From: M3007 sp046153695
GTDB lineage: Bacteria; Bacteroidota; Bacteroidia; Chitinophagales; Saprospiraceae
NCBI GenBank assembly: GCA_046153695.1
Contig: JBJXEZ010000381.1
Span: forward strand, 1 to 5,335
Length of the DNA stretch: 5,335 bases
Direction: 5' to 3'
The notes below the pieces were generated by a model. That model worked only from the letters and a program-made list of their open reading frames with translations. It searched no databases and was not told the origin of the DNA. Position 1 is the stretch's first letter; each line of letters opens with the position of its first letter. The translations under genes were made by a program, and so were the position numbers. This document shows, piece after piece, positions 1-5,034 of this stretch.

Positions 1-1434
1 GTGCGGTACGAGTACCACGACGAGGACCTGTGGGTGAACAGCAGGGCGGCCGGGGAGCGCGATTTTCCCGTGCTGGCTATGGACTGGGCCGAAGGCGTCA
101 CCCTCGGCGAGTACGTGCGCCCCTGCTGCGCCCGCGACGACCGCGCGGCCCTGGAAAAATTGATTGCGGAATTCAACTGGTTTGCCTTCTGGCTGCTCTC
201 CCAGCCCTTCGCCCACGGCGACCTGAAACCCGACAACATCGTGGTGCGCCCCGACGGCAAGCCCGTGCTCTTAGACTACGACGGCATGTATGTGCCCGCC
301 ATGAAGGGCCAACCCGCGCGGGAACTCGGCAGCCCGTTGTACCGGCACCCCGCCCGCACAGTGGATGCCTTCGACAAACGAATAGATGATTTTGCCCTGC
401 TGGTGCTGCTGCTCGAACTGCGCCTGTTGGCCGCCAACCCTGTCCGCCACGAGGGCCGGGGCGGTAGCGAAAGCCTGTATTTCCGGGCCGACGAACTCCG
501 GACGCAGGACTGGCGCACCGGGCTGCCGGAGGCGCACGATTCCCGGCACCTGCTGCGCTGTTTTGACGCGGCGCTGGAGGGTACGCCGGTTGATCTGGCA
601 ACCCTGCTGTTTGCTGTGCTGCGCGGGGATGCTTTGCTCCCTCTACCCCCGGTGGAAAAGCCGCGTGTGGCGATTTTGCAGCCGCGGTTTGAGTGGGAGC
701 CGGAAATGGTTTTTGTGGAAGGGGGGACGTTTTGGATGGGGAGTGAGGATGATGATCCGGATGCTTATGTAGACGAAAAGCCAGCCCATCGCGTGACCCT
801 CCACGATTTTTATATCGGGAAGTACGAGGTGACGCAGGCCCAGTGGCGGGCCGTAATGGGCAGCGATCCGCGGGAACTGTACAATAAAGGCTGCGACGAG
901 TGCCCGGTGGAGGGCATCAGTTGGAACGAGGTACAGGAGTTCCTGAAAGAACTGAACACGCTGACGGGCAAGACCTACCGCCTGCCCACGGAGGCGGAGT
1001 GGGAGTACGCGGCGCGGTGCGGGAAAAACTCCCTCCCGGTTGGGGAGGGCCGGGGTGGGGCCGGGTACCGGTACAGCGGCAGCAACAACCTCGACGAGAT
1101 GGGCTGGTACAGTGCCAACGCTAAACAAGGCAATACCTTCGGTAGCCAAAAAACCACTCGGCCGGTAGGCACCAAAAAGCCGAACGAACTGGGTCTGTAC
1201 GATATGAGCGGCAACGTGTGGGAGTGGTGCGCGGACGACTGGCACAGCGATTATAACGGTGCACCAACGGACGGACGGGCTTGGGTGGACAGCCCGAGAG
1301 GCTCGGGCCGCGTGTATCGCGGCGGCTCGTGGAGCGGCAGCGCGCGGAATTGCCGCGTCTCGTACCGCAGCAACGACACGCCGGTGCATCGGCGCAGCCG
1401 TCTCGGCTTCCGCCTCGCTTCGTCCCCCCAGTGA
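1..1434 (+). CDS. Protein-kinase-like / SUMF1 (FGE-sulfatase) fusion protein, 5' partial; candidate DGR target protein
   Basis: The reading frame is open to the window edge and the kinase N-lobe (glycine loop, ATP-binding lysine) is absent, so the true start lies upstream. Visible residues 1-215 are a kinase C-lobe: a hinge-like FPVLAMDWAEG at 22-32, the catalytic loop HGDLKPDN at 72-79 (Asp74, Asn79), and DYDG at 92-95 in place of DFG. Residues 235-473 are a SUMF1/FGE-sulfatase domain: MVFVEGGTFWMG at 236-247, YEVTQAQW at 275-282, RLPTEAEWEYAAR at 327-339, GNVWEWC at 404-410, RGGSW at 440-444, NCR at 450-452 and LGFR at 468-471. True formylglycine-generating enzymes use a cysteine pair near this C-terminus. 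Only Cys451 is visible here, so I infer a ligand-binding lectin-like fold, not an active oxidase. Kinase-SUMF1 fusions are known among DGR-diversified proteins. The role is probably signalling coupled to ligand recognition. Family assignment is firm; function is inferred. Confidence 0.9.
   Translation: MRYEYHDEDLWVNSRAAGERDFPVLAMDWAEGVTLGEYVRPCCARDDRAALEKLIAEFNWFAFWLLSQPFAHGDLKPDNIVVRPDGKPVLLDYDGMYVPAMKGQPARELGSPLYRHPARTVDAFDKRIDDFALLVLLLELRLLAANPVRHEGRGGSESLYFRADELRTQDWRTGLPEAHDSRHLLRCFDAALEGTPVDLATLLFAVLRGDALLPLPPVEKPRVAILQPRFEWEPEMVFVEGGTFWMGSEDDDPDAYVDEKPAHRVTLHDFYIGKYEVTQAQWRAVMGSDPRELYNKGCDECPVEGISWNEVQEFLKELNTLTGKTYRLPTEAEWEYAARCGKNSLPVGEGRGGAGYRYSGSNNLDEMGWYSANAKQGNTFGSQKTTRPVGTKKPNELGLYDMSGNVWEWCADDWHSDYNGAPTDGRAWVDSPRGSGRVYRGGSWSGSARNCRVSYRSNDTPVHRRSRLGFRLASSPQ
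1026..1064 (+). repeat. REP-like GC palindrome inserted in frame in the SUMF1 coding region
   Basis: The arms CCCTCCC (1031-1037) and GGGAGGG (1043-1049) are perfect inverted repeats around a 5-base loop, followed by a G-rich tail with a GGGCCGGGGTGGGG pattern. The segment encodes about 13 residues (343-355, NSLPVGEGRGGAG) between the AAR motif and YRYSGSNN. The SUMF1 domains I know usually have only a few residues there. It therefore looks like a short palindromic repeat that entered the gene without breaking the frame. The identity as a dispersed genomic repeat is inferred. Confidence 0.5.
1312..1416 (+). other. Candidate DGR variable region (VR) at the end of the SUMF1 domain
   Basis: This segment encodes residues 438-472, the surface that DGRs diversify in C-type-lectin/SUMF1 proteins. 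Conserved framework residues (RGGSW, RNCR, YR, LGFR) alternate with positions that are asparagine codons in known templates. Codons at those positions are AGC, GGC and AGC (445-447), AGC, AAC and GAC (457-459), and CGC and AGC (465-466). All end in C and are reachable from AAC by changing only adenines. CAT at 463 would derive from AAT. The region ends in a G/C-rich LGFR segment followed by a C run and the stop codon, where an initiation-of-homology site would be expected. Undiversified SUMF1 paralogues can look similar, so activity is not shown. Confidence 0.55.
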
Positions 1435-1481
1435 GGTGGCTTGCTCATGCCGGCCCATCTATTGAGCATCCTGGGAGCGCA

Positions 1482-1557
1482 GCAAGACGCGGAACGGAGC
1501 AAGGGGCGGGTCTTGCGAGCATTTTTTGGGTCATTCGGCAAAGCCGAAATTTTTTTT
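1482..1557 (+). terminator. Terminator-like hairpin after the kinase-SUMF1 gene, with an upstream inverted repeat
   Basis: TTCGGC (1534-1539) and GCCGAA (1543-1548) form a perfect 6-bp stem with an AAA loop. One A and eight T residues (1550-1557) follow directly, the layout of an intrinsic terminator, 99 bases past the stop of the kinase-SUMF1 gene. Just upstream is a 7-bp inverted repeat, GCAAGAC (1482-1488) and GTCTTGC (1510-1516), with a 21-base loop, which may be part of the same structured RNA tail. The terminator separates the gene from the template-like repeat downstream, so that repeat would need its own transcription or readthrough. Confidence 0.6.
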
Positions 1558-1593
1558 GAGAAAGCGACTTTTGTGGCGGGCATGGTGCCAAAA

Positions 1594-1714
1594 GCGGTTT
1601 TGCGCGGCGGCTCGTGGAACAATAATAACAGGAATTGCCGGGTCGCCCACCGCATCCAGGGCAGTGCGGAGGAGAGGGGGGAAACAGAGCGGGGTTTGGG
1701 GCGCAACCCCAAAA
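1594..1714 (+). repeat. Candidate DGR template repeat (TR), orphan and 3'-decayed
   Basis: The 16-base stretch CGCGGCGGCTCGTGGA at 1603-1618 is identical to 1318-1333 in the SUMF1 gene, exactly 285 bases away. Then come AAC AAT AAT AAC AGG (1618-1632 region) and AATTGCCGGGTC. If translated, it reads RGGSW-NNNN-RNCRV, the asparagine-codon-rich hallmark of DGR templates. Across the first 15 codons from 1603, seven of eleven mismatches to the gene fall on template adenines. The other four (two T to C, one C to G, one G to C) do not, so it is not the exact recent template. After the CAC CGC codons the homology collapses. A GGGTTTGGGG trace of the GFR end survives out of frame and overlaps a 7-bp hairpin (TTTGGGG 1695-1701, CCCCAAA 1707-1713). 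No start codon or gene context suggests it is a protein gene. No reverse transcriptase lies in the window. Confidence 0.5.
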
Positions 1715-1759
1715 GTTCTGCCGCGTGTTGTTGACAAGAATACCGGCAAGGGCAAGAAA

Positions 1760-1779
1760 GTAATCATCGCAATGATTAC
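1760..1779. promoter_or_regulatory. Perfect palindrome upstream of the FRG gene, possible operator or hairpin
   Basis: GTAATCAT (1760-1767) and ATGATTAC (1772-1779) are perfect 8-bp inverted repeats with a CGCA centre. They lie a few bases upstream of the TTTG of the candidate promoter at 1788. The arms are AT-rich and no T tract follows, so an operator is more likely than a terminator. The copy of the promoter repeat before the next gene lacks this palindrome. The binding protein is unknown. Confidence 0.35.
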
Positions 1780-1780
1780 C

Positions 1781-1828
1781 GGAGTCCTTTGAAAAATGGG
1801 GAGGATTGTGTAATCTTAGAAGAAAAAA
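1781..1828 (+). promoter_or_regulatory. Promoter-containing direct repeat, copy 1 (upstream of FRG gene)
   Basis: TTTG at 1788-1791, 20 bases, then AATCTTAG at 1812-1819 approximates the Bacteroidota -33/-7 layout (TTTG and TAnnTTTG with about 19-21 bases between). Transcription would start only a few bases before the ATG at 1831, giving a nearly leaderless message. The whole segment aligns without gaps to 2665-2712 (35 of 48 bases identical), including the exact core AGGATTGTNNNATCTTA. Conservation across the spacer exceeds what a promoter alone requires. Confidence 0.45.
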
Positions 1829-1830
1829 CA

Positions 1831-2631
1831 ATGATAAACTACATCCAAAGCATTGAAGAAGCCAAGCAAATCGTCGAGCAGATTCGCCTCAGAAGGCTGA
1901 GGCCCGAAGAATCAGGACTGTTTGAATTATTTCGGGGCCAGTGCTCAGAGTCGTACAAACTCATACCGTCACTTTTTCGGAATCCGTCAGCCTTTGCCAC
2001 TTATGATTCTCCAGCCGACATGGAAAGGAAACTTCTTGATGAGTTTTTAAAGAGGCTTACAACGGCAGAACAGAAGCATAAACTTCTGCTTAACCGGTGG
2101 AATGACCCAAACTTGTTTTCATGGGAATTGCCTGCTCAGGTCCAACATTATGGACTTCCTACTCGACTGCTGGACTGGTCTTGGAGCTGGGAAATCGCGT
2201 TGTTTTTTGCAACTAAATGGAACCTCAAGGAGGGAGAAAGCAACGATGGCCAGTTTTGGGTTTTACTGCCAAAAACACCTGCTACCTCCAGTTTTCTGCG
2301 ATTTGAGTATCCGTACCTCTCTGAGACCTGTTTTGTGAAGTTGGATTTTTCGGATTCGGATACCGCAGAACAGGAGACAGCGGAACGCAGACGAAATTAC
2401 CAAGACGGAGTTTTTGTGGCACAGCCAGATAATCTTGCTACCCAGCCACTCGAAGAACAGCCTGACTTCCCCGGAACATTTCAGAAGTTTATTATCCCAG
2501 GGGAGTGTAAACTCGGAATCCGGGCGGAATTAGCGACAAGGGGTTTTGTGCATGACGCCGTATTAGTGGTGGATGAACCGCACATAGCCGAATTAGTATC
2601 GGAGATAAAAGCGGTATCGCACATGTCTTAA
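1831..2631 (+). CDS. FRG domain-containing protein
   Basis: This 266-residue protein carries the FRG domain (named for its F/Y-R-G motif): FRGQ at 34-37, then LIPSLFR at 44-50, and the hallmark AQVQHYGLPTRLLDWS at 102-117 followed by ALFFATKW at 123-130. A later RNYQDGVFVAQ at 188-198 matches the conserved glutamine/glycine segment towards the domain end. No signal peptide or membrane segment is visible, so it is probably cytoplasmic. The molecular function of FRG is not established. Such genes often occur as accessory genes. The ATG at 1831 is preferred over an in-frame TTG at 1789 because that TTG lies inside the predicted -33 element and the extra residues are not domain-like. Composition is more AT-rich than the flanking kinase-SUMF1 gene, suggesting acquisition. 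The C-terminal part (about 200-266) is not recognised. Confidence 0.9.
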   Translation: MINYIQSIEEAKQIVEQIRLRRLRPEESGLFELFRGQCSESYKLIPSLFRNPSAFATYDSPADMERKLLDEFLKRLTTAEQKHKLLLNRWNDPNLFSWELPAQVQHYGLPTRLLDWSWSWEIALFFATKWNLKEGESNDGQFWVLLPKTPATSSFLRFEYPYLSETCFVKLDFSDSDTAEQETAERRRNYQDGVFVAQPDNLATQPLEEQPDFPGTFQKFIIPGECKLGIRAELATRGFVHDAVLVVDEPHIAELVSEIKAVSHMS

Positions 2632-2664
2632 ACGAAAAGCGGAACCATCATTGAAGAAATGTGT

Positions 2665-2712
2665 GGAATCGCTTGGAAAAAGGGCAGGATTGTACTATCT
2701 TAAGAGAGAATA
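2665..2712 (+). promoter_or_regulatory. Promoter-containing direct repeat, copy 2 (downstream of FRG, upstream of the 175-aa gene)
   Basis: This is the second copy of the repeat at 1781-1828, exactly 884 bases away. TTG at 2673-2675 and TATCTTAA at 2696-2703 are spaced like a Bacteroidota -33/-7 pair (20 bases between). Transcription would start near 2709, leaving about 65 bases of leader before the ATG at 2774. The rest of the 142-base intergenic region is AT-rich with no other clear signal. Confidence 0.45.
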
Positions 2713-2773
2713 AGCACCGAATCTCAAGATTATGCTCTGGAGATTTGAATTTTTTCACTTAAATTTATTAATA

Positions 2774-3301
2774 ATGAAAAATTGTATCTTTATCACATCT
2801 TCTAAGTTCTCCGTGGAGAGTCTGACATTAATTGAAATCGACAATAGCGGCATACGCTTTGGGGATACATTAATTCCTGCAGCAATAAACACCCTCAAAA
2901 ACATGAAGTCGCTTGATTCCCCTTTGCCGCCATTAGCGACCACGAAAGATCAGTTCGATAACCACATGCGCAACGCGAGGCTCGTTGTTTTACTTGAGTA
3001 TGACTTCTCAAACAAAGAGATTAACGATAGCCTGAATCAGCAGTATTTACCGAATCCCAATGTTGTCAAGTTCATAATAGGTACTGACAAGACAACAACT
3101 TGCTCTCGGCTTAGGTCACTATGTGTACCCTGTTTAGATTTTCCAGATGATTTTCACAACATAATTGTTTGCTCCAAAAGCGAGATAGAATCCAAAGATG
3201 AAATGACTTTTTACGTCTTGGAGTTATTTTTAATGAAGGGTAATAAAGTGCAAACCTGTGCTGAAAACACAACATCATGGAACACAAAATTCAACTATTA
3301 G
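2774..3301 (+). CDS. Hypothetical protein, 175 aa, unrecognised
   Basis: I do not recognise a family. The N-terminus MKNCIFITSS resembles a first beta strand, and residues 68-75 (ARLVVLLE) and 95-102 (NVVKFIIG) look like further buried strands, which suggests an alpha/beta cytoplasmic protein. No transmembrane segment or signal peptide is evident. Cysteines at 4, 109, 116, 119, 132 and 157 form no obvious metal site. The ATG at 2774 follows an AT-rich stretch and begins with a fold-like strand. An in-frame ATG at 2732 would add 14 residues rich in Phe and Leu and seems less likely. The gene is AT-rich like the FRG gene. Its last 25 bases overlap the DUF4926 start, which implies translational coupling and possibly a partnered function. 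A toxin-antitoxin or effector-immunity role is only a guess. Confidence 0.7.
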   Translation: MKNCIFITSSKFSVESLTLIEIDNSGIRFGDTLIPAAINTLKNMKSLDSPLPPLATTKDQFDNHMRNARLVVLLEYDFSNKEINDSLNQQYLPNPNVVKFIIGTDKTTTCSRLRSLCVPCLDFPDDFHNIIVCSKSEIESKDEMTFYVLELFLMKGNKVQTCAENTTSWNTKFNY

Positions 3302-3495
3302 ACACCATCGCGCTCTTGCAGGCAATCCCAGCGCTCGGCCTCAAAGCCGGCCAGGTCGGCACCGTGGTGGAGGTATTCGGAGAAGACGATTTTGAGGTGG
3401 AATTTGTGGACAGGAAGGGCCACACGATAGCCTTGTTGCCCTTGAAAAGCACGGACGTATTGGTGCTTCAGTACGAGCCGGTATCGGTGCAGTAG
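3277..3495 (+). CDS. DUF4926 domain-containing protein
   Basis: This 72-residue protein matches the small DUF4926 family over nearly its whole length: LLDTIALLQAIPALGL at 7-22, KAGQVGTVVEV at 23-33, and FEVEFVDRKGHTIALLPLK at 39-57. The pattern of short beta strands with the GQVGTVVE turn suggests a small beta-barrel, SH3-like fold; that fold is my inference. Function is unestablished. DUF4926 genes are commonly the small second member of two-gene units, and here it overlaps the upstream gene by 25 bases in another frame. The ATG at 3277 directly precedes the conserved core. It is more GC-rich than the upstream partner. Confidence 0.85.
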   Translation: MEHKIQLLDTIALLQAIPALGLKAGQVGTVVEVFGEDDFEVEFVDRKGHTIALLPLKSTDVLVLQYEPVSVQ

Positions 3496-3758
3496 GTGGA
3501 AAAGTCGGGTACGATGACGAAGTCAGGCTTTCTACCAACAAGCGTACACGCTTGCACGTACGATTGTGGGGGCAGGGAATCCTGCCAGCATACATTCCCA
3601 AGTAATTGCTTGAATCAGAAACTTCCCAAAACAACACGTGAGGAATTACAGCCAGTCAAGACATCCGAAACGCCTGTCCAGTGCCACCCCTTATTTTTGC
3701 CCCACAAACAACCACCCAAAAAACGCACCCATTCACCTCAAAACCAAGGCTCCCCCCA
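3496..3758. other. Intergenic region with hairpins and an A/C-rich leader
   Basis: No gene is convincing here. Structures seen are AAGCG/CGCTT (3540-3544 and 3549-3553), a perfect 6-bp hairpin GGCAGG/CCTGCC (3571-3576 and 3581-3586), and an alternative pairing GGGAAT/ATTCCC (3575-3580 and 3594-3599) that competes with it. No T tract follows, so a classic terminator is not supported. The last 68 bases contain only four G residues. Confidence 0.5.
3692..3699 (+). promoter_or_regulatory. Candidate Bacteroidota -7 element (TAnnTTTG) upstream of the 231-aa gene
   Basis: TATTTTTG fits the TAnnTTTG consensus exactly and would start a message near 3705, with about 54 bases of A/C-rich leader before the ATG at 3759. 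No good TTTG is seen at the expected -33 distance, so this rests on the -7 match and position alone. Confidence 0.4.
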
Positions 3759-4454
3759 ATGGATTTCGTACAAACCCTGCCCAACAACATCTCCAAGCAG
3801 ATTCTCGCGGGCCTCGAGTACACCAAGAAAAAAATGCCGACTGACCTGGTGGCCACCACGGTGGACGTGACCGGCCCGCAGGTCACGCCGCCCGGCTCGC
3901 CGATTGACGGCCAGGTGGCCAAAAGCGCCGGCGCGCCCGTCGAGAAGTACATCACGCTCACGATCGACACCAGCGAATTCGACGAGGACCAGGAGTGCGT
4001 GGCCTATATCGGCGACTCCAGCGAGACCCACGAGTCGTCCTGCGACACCTGCAACGTGAGCGAAAACAAGGCCACCTTGTACATCGGCTCGCCGACCTGC
4101 AACCGCTACCCGGTGTTCCTCAACCGCCTCTGTTCCACGCCGTACACCTTCGCGGCTTTCCAGATCAAGGCCCAGAAAGCCGCCGGCGCTGCTTCCGACA
4201 GTGTGGTGGACTTGCCCGATCACATCATGTTTTCTCGCCGCAACATTAACGCGGAAGGCGATTTTGGTCGCATCGACGTGAGCAACTTCGAGAACCTGGA
4301 GGCCTTCCCGCGCACCGATCTGAAGTACGCCGACATCTCGCTGAGTTCGGCGGCCAACCTGTTCGACCGTGATACGCAGTGGAAAATCCCGGGCTTGGTC
4401 GGCAAACGGAAGTACACCCTGACCATTTACACAGGCTTTCGCGGCGCGAACTAA
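3759..4454 (+). CDS. Hypothetical 231-aa beta-rich protein; possible virion or surface structural protein
   Basis: I do not recognise a family. Residues 1-25 (MDFVQTLPNNISKQILAGLE onward) are likely helical. From about residue 60 the protein alternates hydrophobic and polar residues as in beta strands (EKYITLTIDT, ATLYIGSP, KYTLTIYTGFRGAN at the C-terminus). The central part has cysteines at 87, 99, 102, 114, 124 including a CDTC pair, which could bind metal or form disulfides. No signal peptide or membrane segment is visible. The ATG at 3759 is chosen because it follows an A/C-rich leader; an in-frame GTG at 3681 would add 26 low-complexity residues. It is followed by a hairpin and two small membrane proteins on the same strand. 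A single-jelly-roll capsid-type protein of an integrated tailless virus is one hypothesis; nothing in the sequence proves it. Confidence 0.8.
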   Translation: MDFVQTLPNNISKQILAGLEYTKKKMPTDLVATTVDVTGPQVTPPGSPIDGQVAKSAGAPVEKYITLTIDTSEFDEDQECVAYIGDSSETHESSCDTCNVSENKATLYIGSPTCNRYPVFLNRLCSTPYTFAAFQIKAQKAAGAASDSVVDLPDHIMFSRRNINAEGDFGRIDVSNFENLEAFPRTDLKYADISLSSAANLFDRDTQWKIPGLVGKRKYTLTIYTGFRGAN

Positions 4455-4503
4455 ACGGCCGGGCCGGCCGGGTTTTCATCCGGTCCGTTCAGCCTTTCTT
4501 TTT
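4454..4503 (+). terminator. GC-rich hairpin with T-rich tail after the 231-aa gene
   Basis: AACGG-CCGG (4454-4462) pairs with CCGG-(T)-CCGTT (4480-4489), a 9-bp stem with one bulged T. TTTCTTTTT follows at 4495-4503. An alternative inner stem CGGCC/GGCCG (4456-4460, 4466-4470) precedes TTTT at 4473-4476. Either would give full or partial termination. It begins at the stop codon and could make the first gene more abundant than those after it. Confidence 0.5.
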
Positions 4504-4527
4504 CACCCCAAAGCGCCCCTCTGCCCC

Positions 4528-4980
4528 GTGCAAACGCAGTATTCAACGGACGAACTGGTACACCTGATCACGACCAACAACCTGACGGGTGTGTATGCCC
4601 GGCTGGTTGCCGAAGGACGCGTCAGTGCCGCGACGCTTCCAAACGTGGATGCGATCTCGTATGCCATCCAGGAGCAGTCCGGGCGGCTGTCGCCCGATGT
4701 GTTCCTGAACTGGCTGGAGCAGTTGCTCGACGTTCCCGTGGATCAAATGGGCCTGTACGCCGCCGAACTAACCGCCATCCGGCAAACGACGGGTAAACCC
4801 CCGGCCCGACTTCTGGTTGACCAAATCCGCCAAACGATGCCGCAAAACCCTGTCGCCTCGTTTTTGAGCAGCGGCCAGCGGCGCCCCTACATGGCCTGGA
4901 TACTGATCGGACTGGCCGTCATCGGACTGCTGTGCGTGCTGCGCTACCTGGGGCGAATTCTGGAAAAGGTCGTCGCGTGA
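4528..4980 (+). CDS. Hypothetical 150-aa protein with C-terminal membrane anchor
   Basis: I do not recognise a family. Residues 1-110 are soluble and mostly helical in appearance (STDELVHLITTNN, LSPDVFLNWLEQLLDV, ARLLVDQIRQTM). A basic QRRP at 117-120 leads into one transmembrane helix at about 121-138 (YMAWILIGLAVIGLLCVL), then a short basic tail. By the positive-inside rule the flanks give no clear orientation; a tail-anchored topology is plausible. The start is GTG at 4528 because no in-frame ATG occurs before residue 74. The leader is C-rich with no Shine-Dalgarno site, as is common in Bacteroidota. It lies 73 bases after the 231-aa gene, with the hairpin between, and 54 bases before the next gene. 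It may be a membrane component of the same assembly. Confidence 0.7.
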   Translation: MQTQYSTDELVHLITTNNLTGVYARLVAEGRVSAATLPNVDAISYAIQEQSGRLSPDVFLNWLEQLLDVPVDQMGLYAAELTAIRQTTGKPPARLLVDQIRQTMPQNPVASFLSSGQRRPYMAWILIGLAVIGLLCVLRYLGRILEKVVA

Positions 4981-4994
4981 CACCACGCTCGGCT

Positions 4995-5034
4995 ACTCAA
5001 AACTCAAAACCCGAAACTCAAAACTCTAAAAACC
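4995..5034 (+). repeat. Heptanucleotide tandem repeat (ACTCAAA)n before the 71-aa gene
   Basis: Five consecutive 7-base units start at 4995, 5002, 5009, 5016 and 5023. Units 1, 2 and 4 are exactly ACTCAAA; unit 3 is ACCCGAA and unit 5 is ACTCTAA. A partial A-rich unit runs up to the ATG at 5035. The array fills almost the whole gap between two genes, so it is also the leader of the 71-aa gene. Confidence 0.8.

Larger units (their letters stand above)
1435..1780. other. Intergenic region without a gene between kinase-SUMF1 and FRG genes
   Basis: No convincing gene lies in these roughly 350 bases. They hold the inverted repeat and terminator-like hairpin, the template-like repeat, and a palindrome at 1760-1779. 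Open frames here lack protein-like composition apart from the RGGSWNNNNRNCR trace. The base composition changes near 1730 from GC-rich to AT-richer, which marks the boundary of the next segment. Confidence 0.6.

Noticed and set aside
643..1458. Long open frame on the minus strand (271 codons)
   Set aside because: It lies opposite the SUMF1 domain, whose motifs are unmistakable on the plus strand. The minus-strand translation is low-complexity and is explained by high GC.
1441..1734. 97-codon plus-strand frame across the template-like repeat
   Set aside because: Only the RGGSWNNNNRNCRV trace is protein-like. The frame crosses a terminator-like hairpin, and the rest has no domain character.
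3540..3586. tRNA or small RNA gene
   Set aside because: The two hairpins do not form a cloverleaf and no conserved T-loop or anticodon arm is seen.
3681..3758. GTG at 3681 as the start of the 231-aa gene
   Set aside because: It would lie within or before the predicted promoter and add 26 Pro/Thr/Gln-rich residues from the A/C-rich leader.
3496..3870. 124-codon plus-strand frame after the DUF4926 gene
   Set aside because: Its composition is not protein-like, it spans hairpins and the G-poor leader, and it overlaps the start of the 231-aa gene in another frame.
3738..4223. 161-codon minus-strand frame
   Set aside because: It lies opposite the 231-aa gene, which has the better context, leader and terminator.
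4995..5034. CRISPR-like array
   Set aside because: The units are 7 bases with no spacers, so this is a simple tandem repeat.
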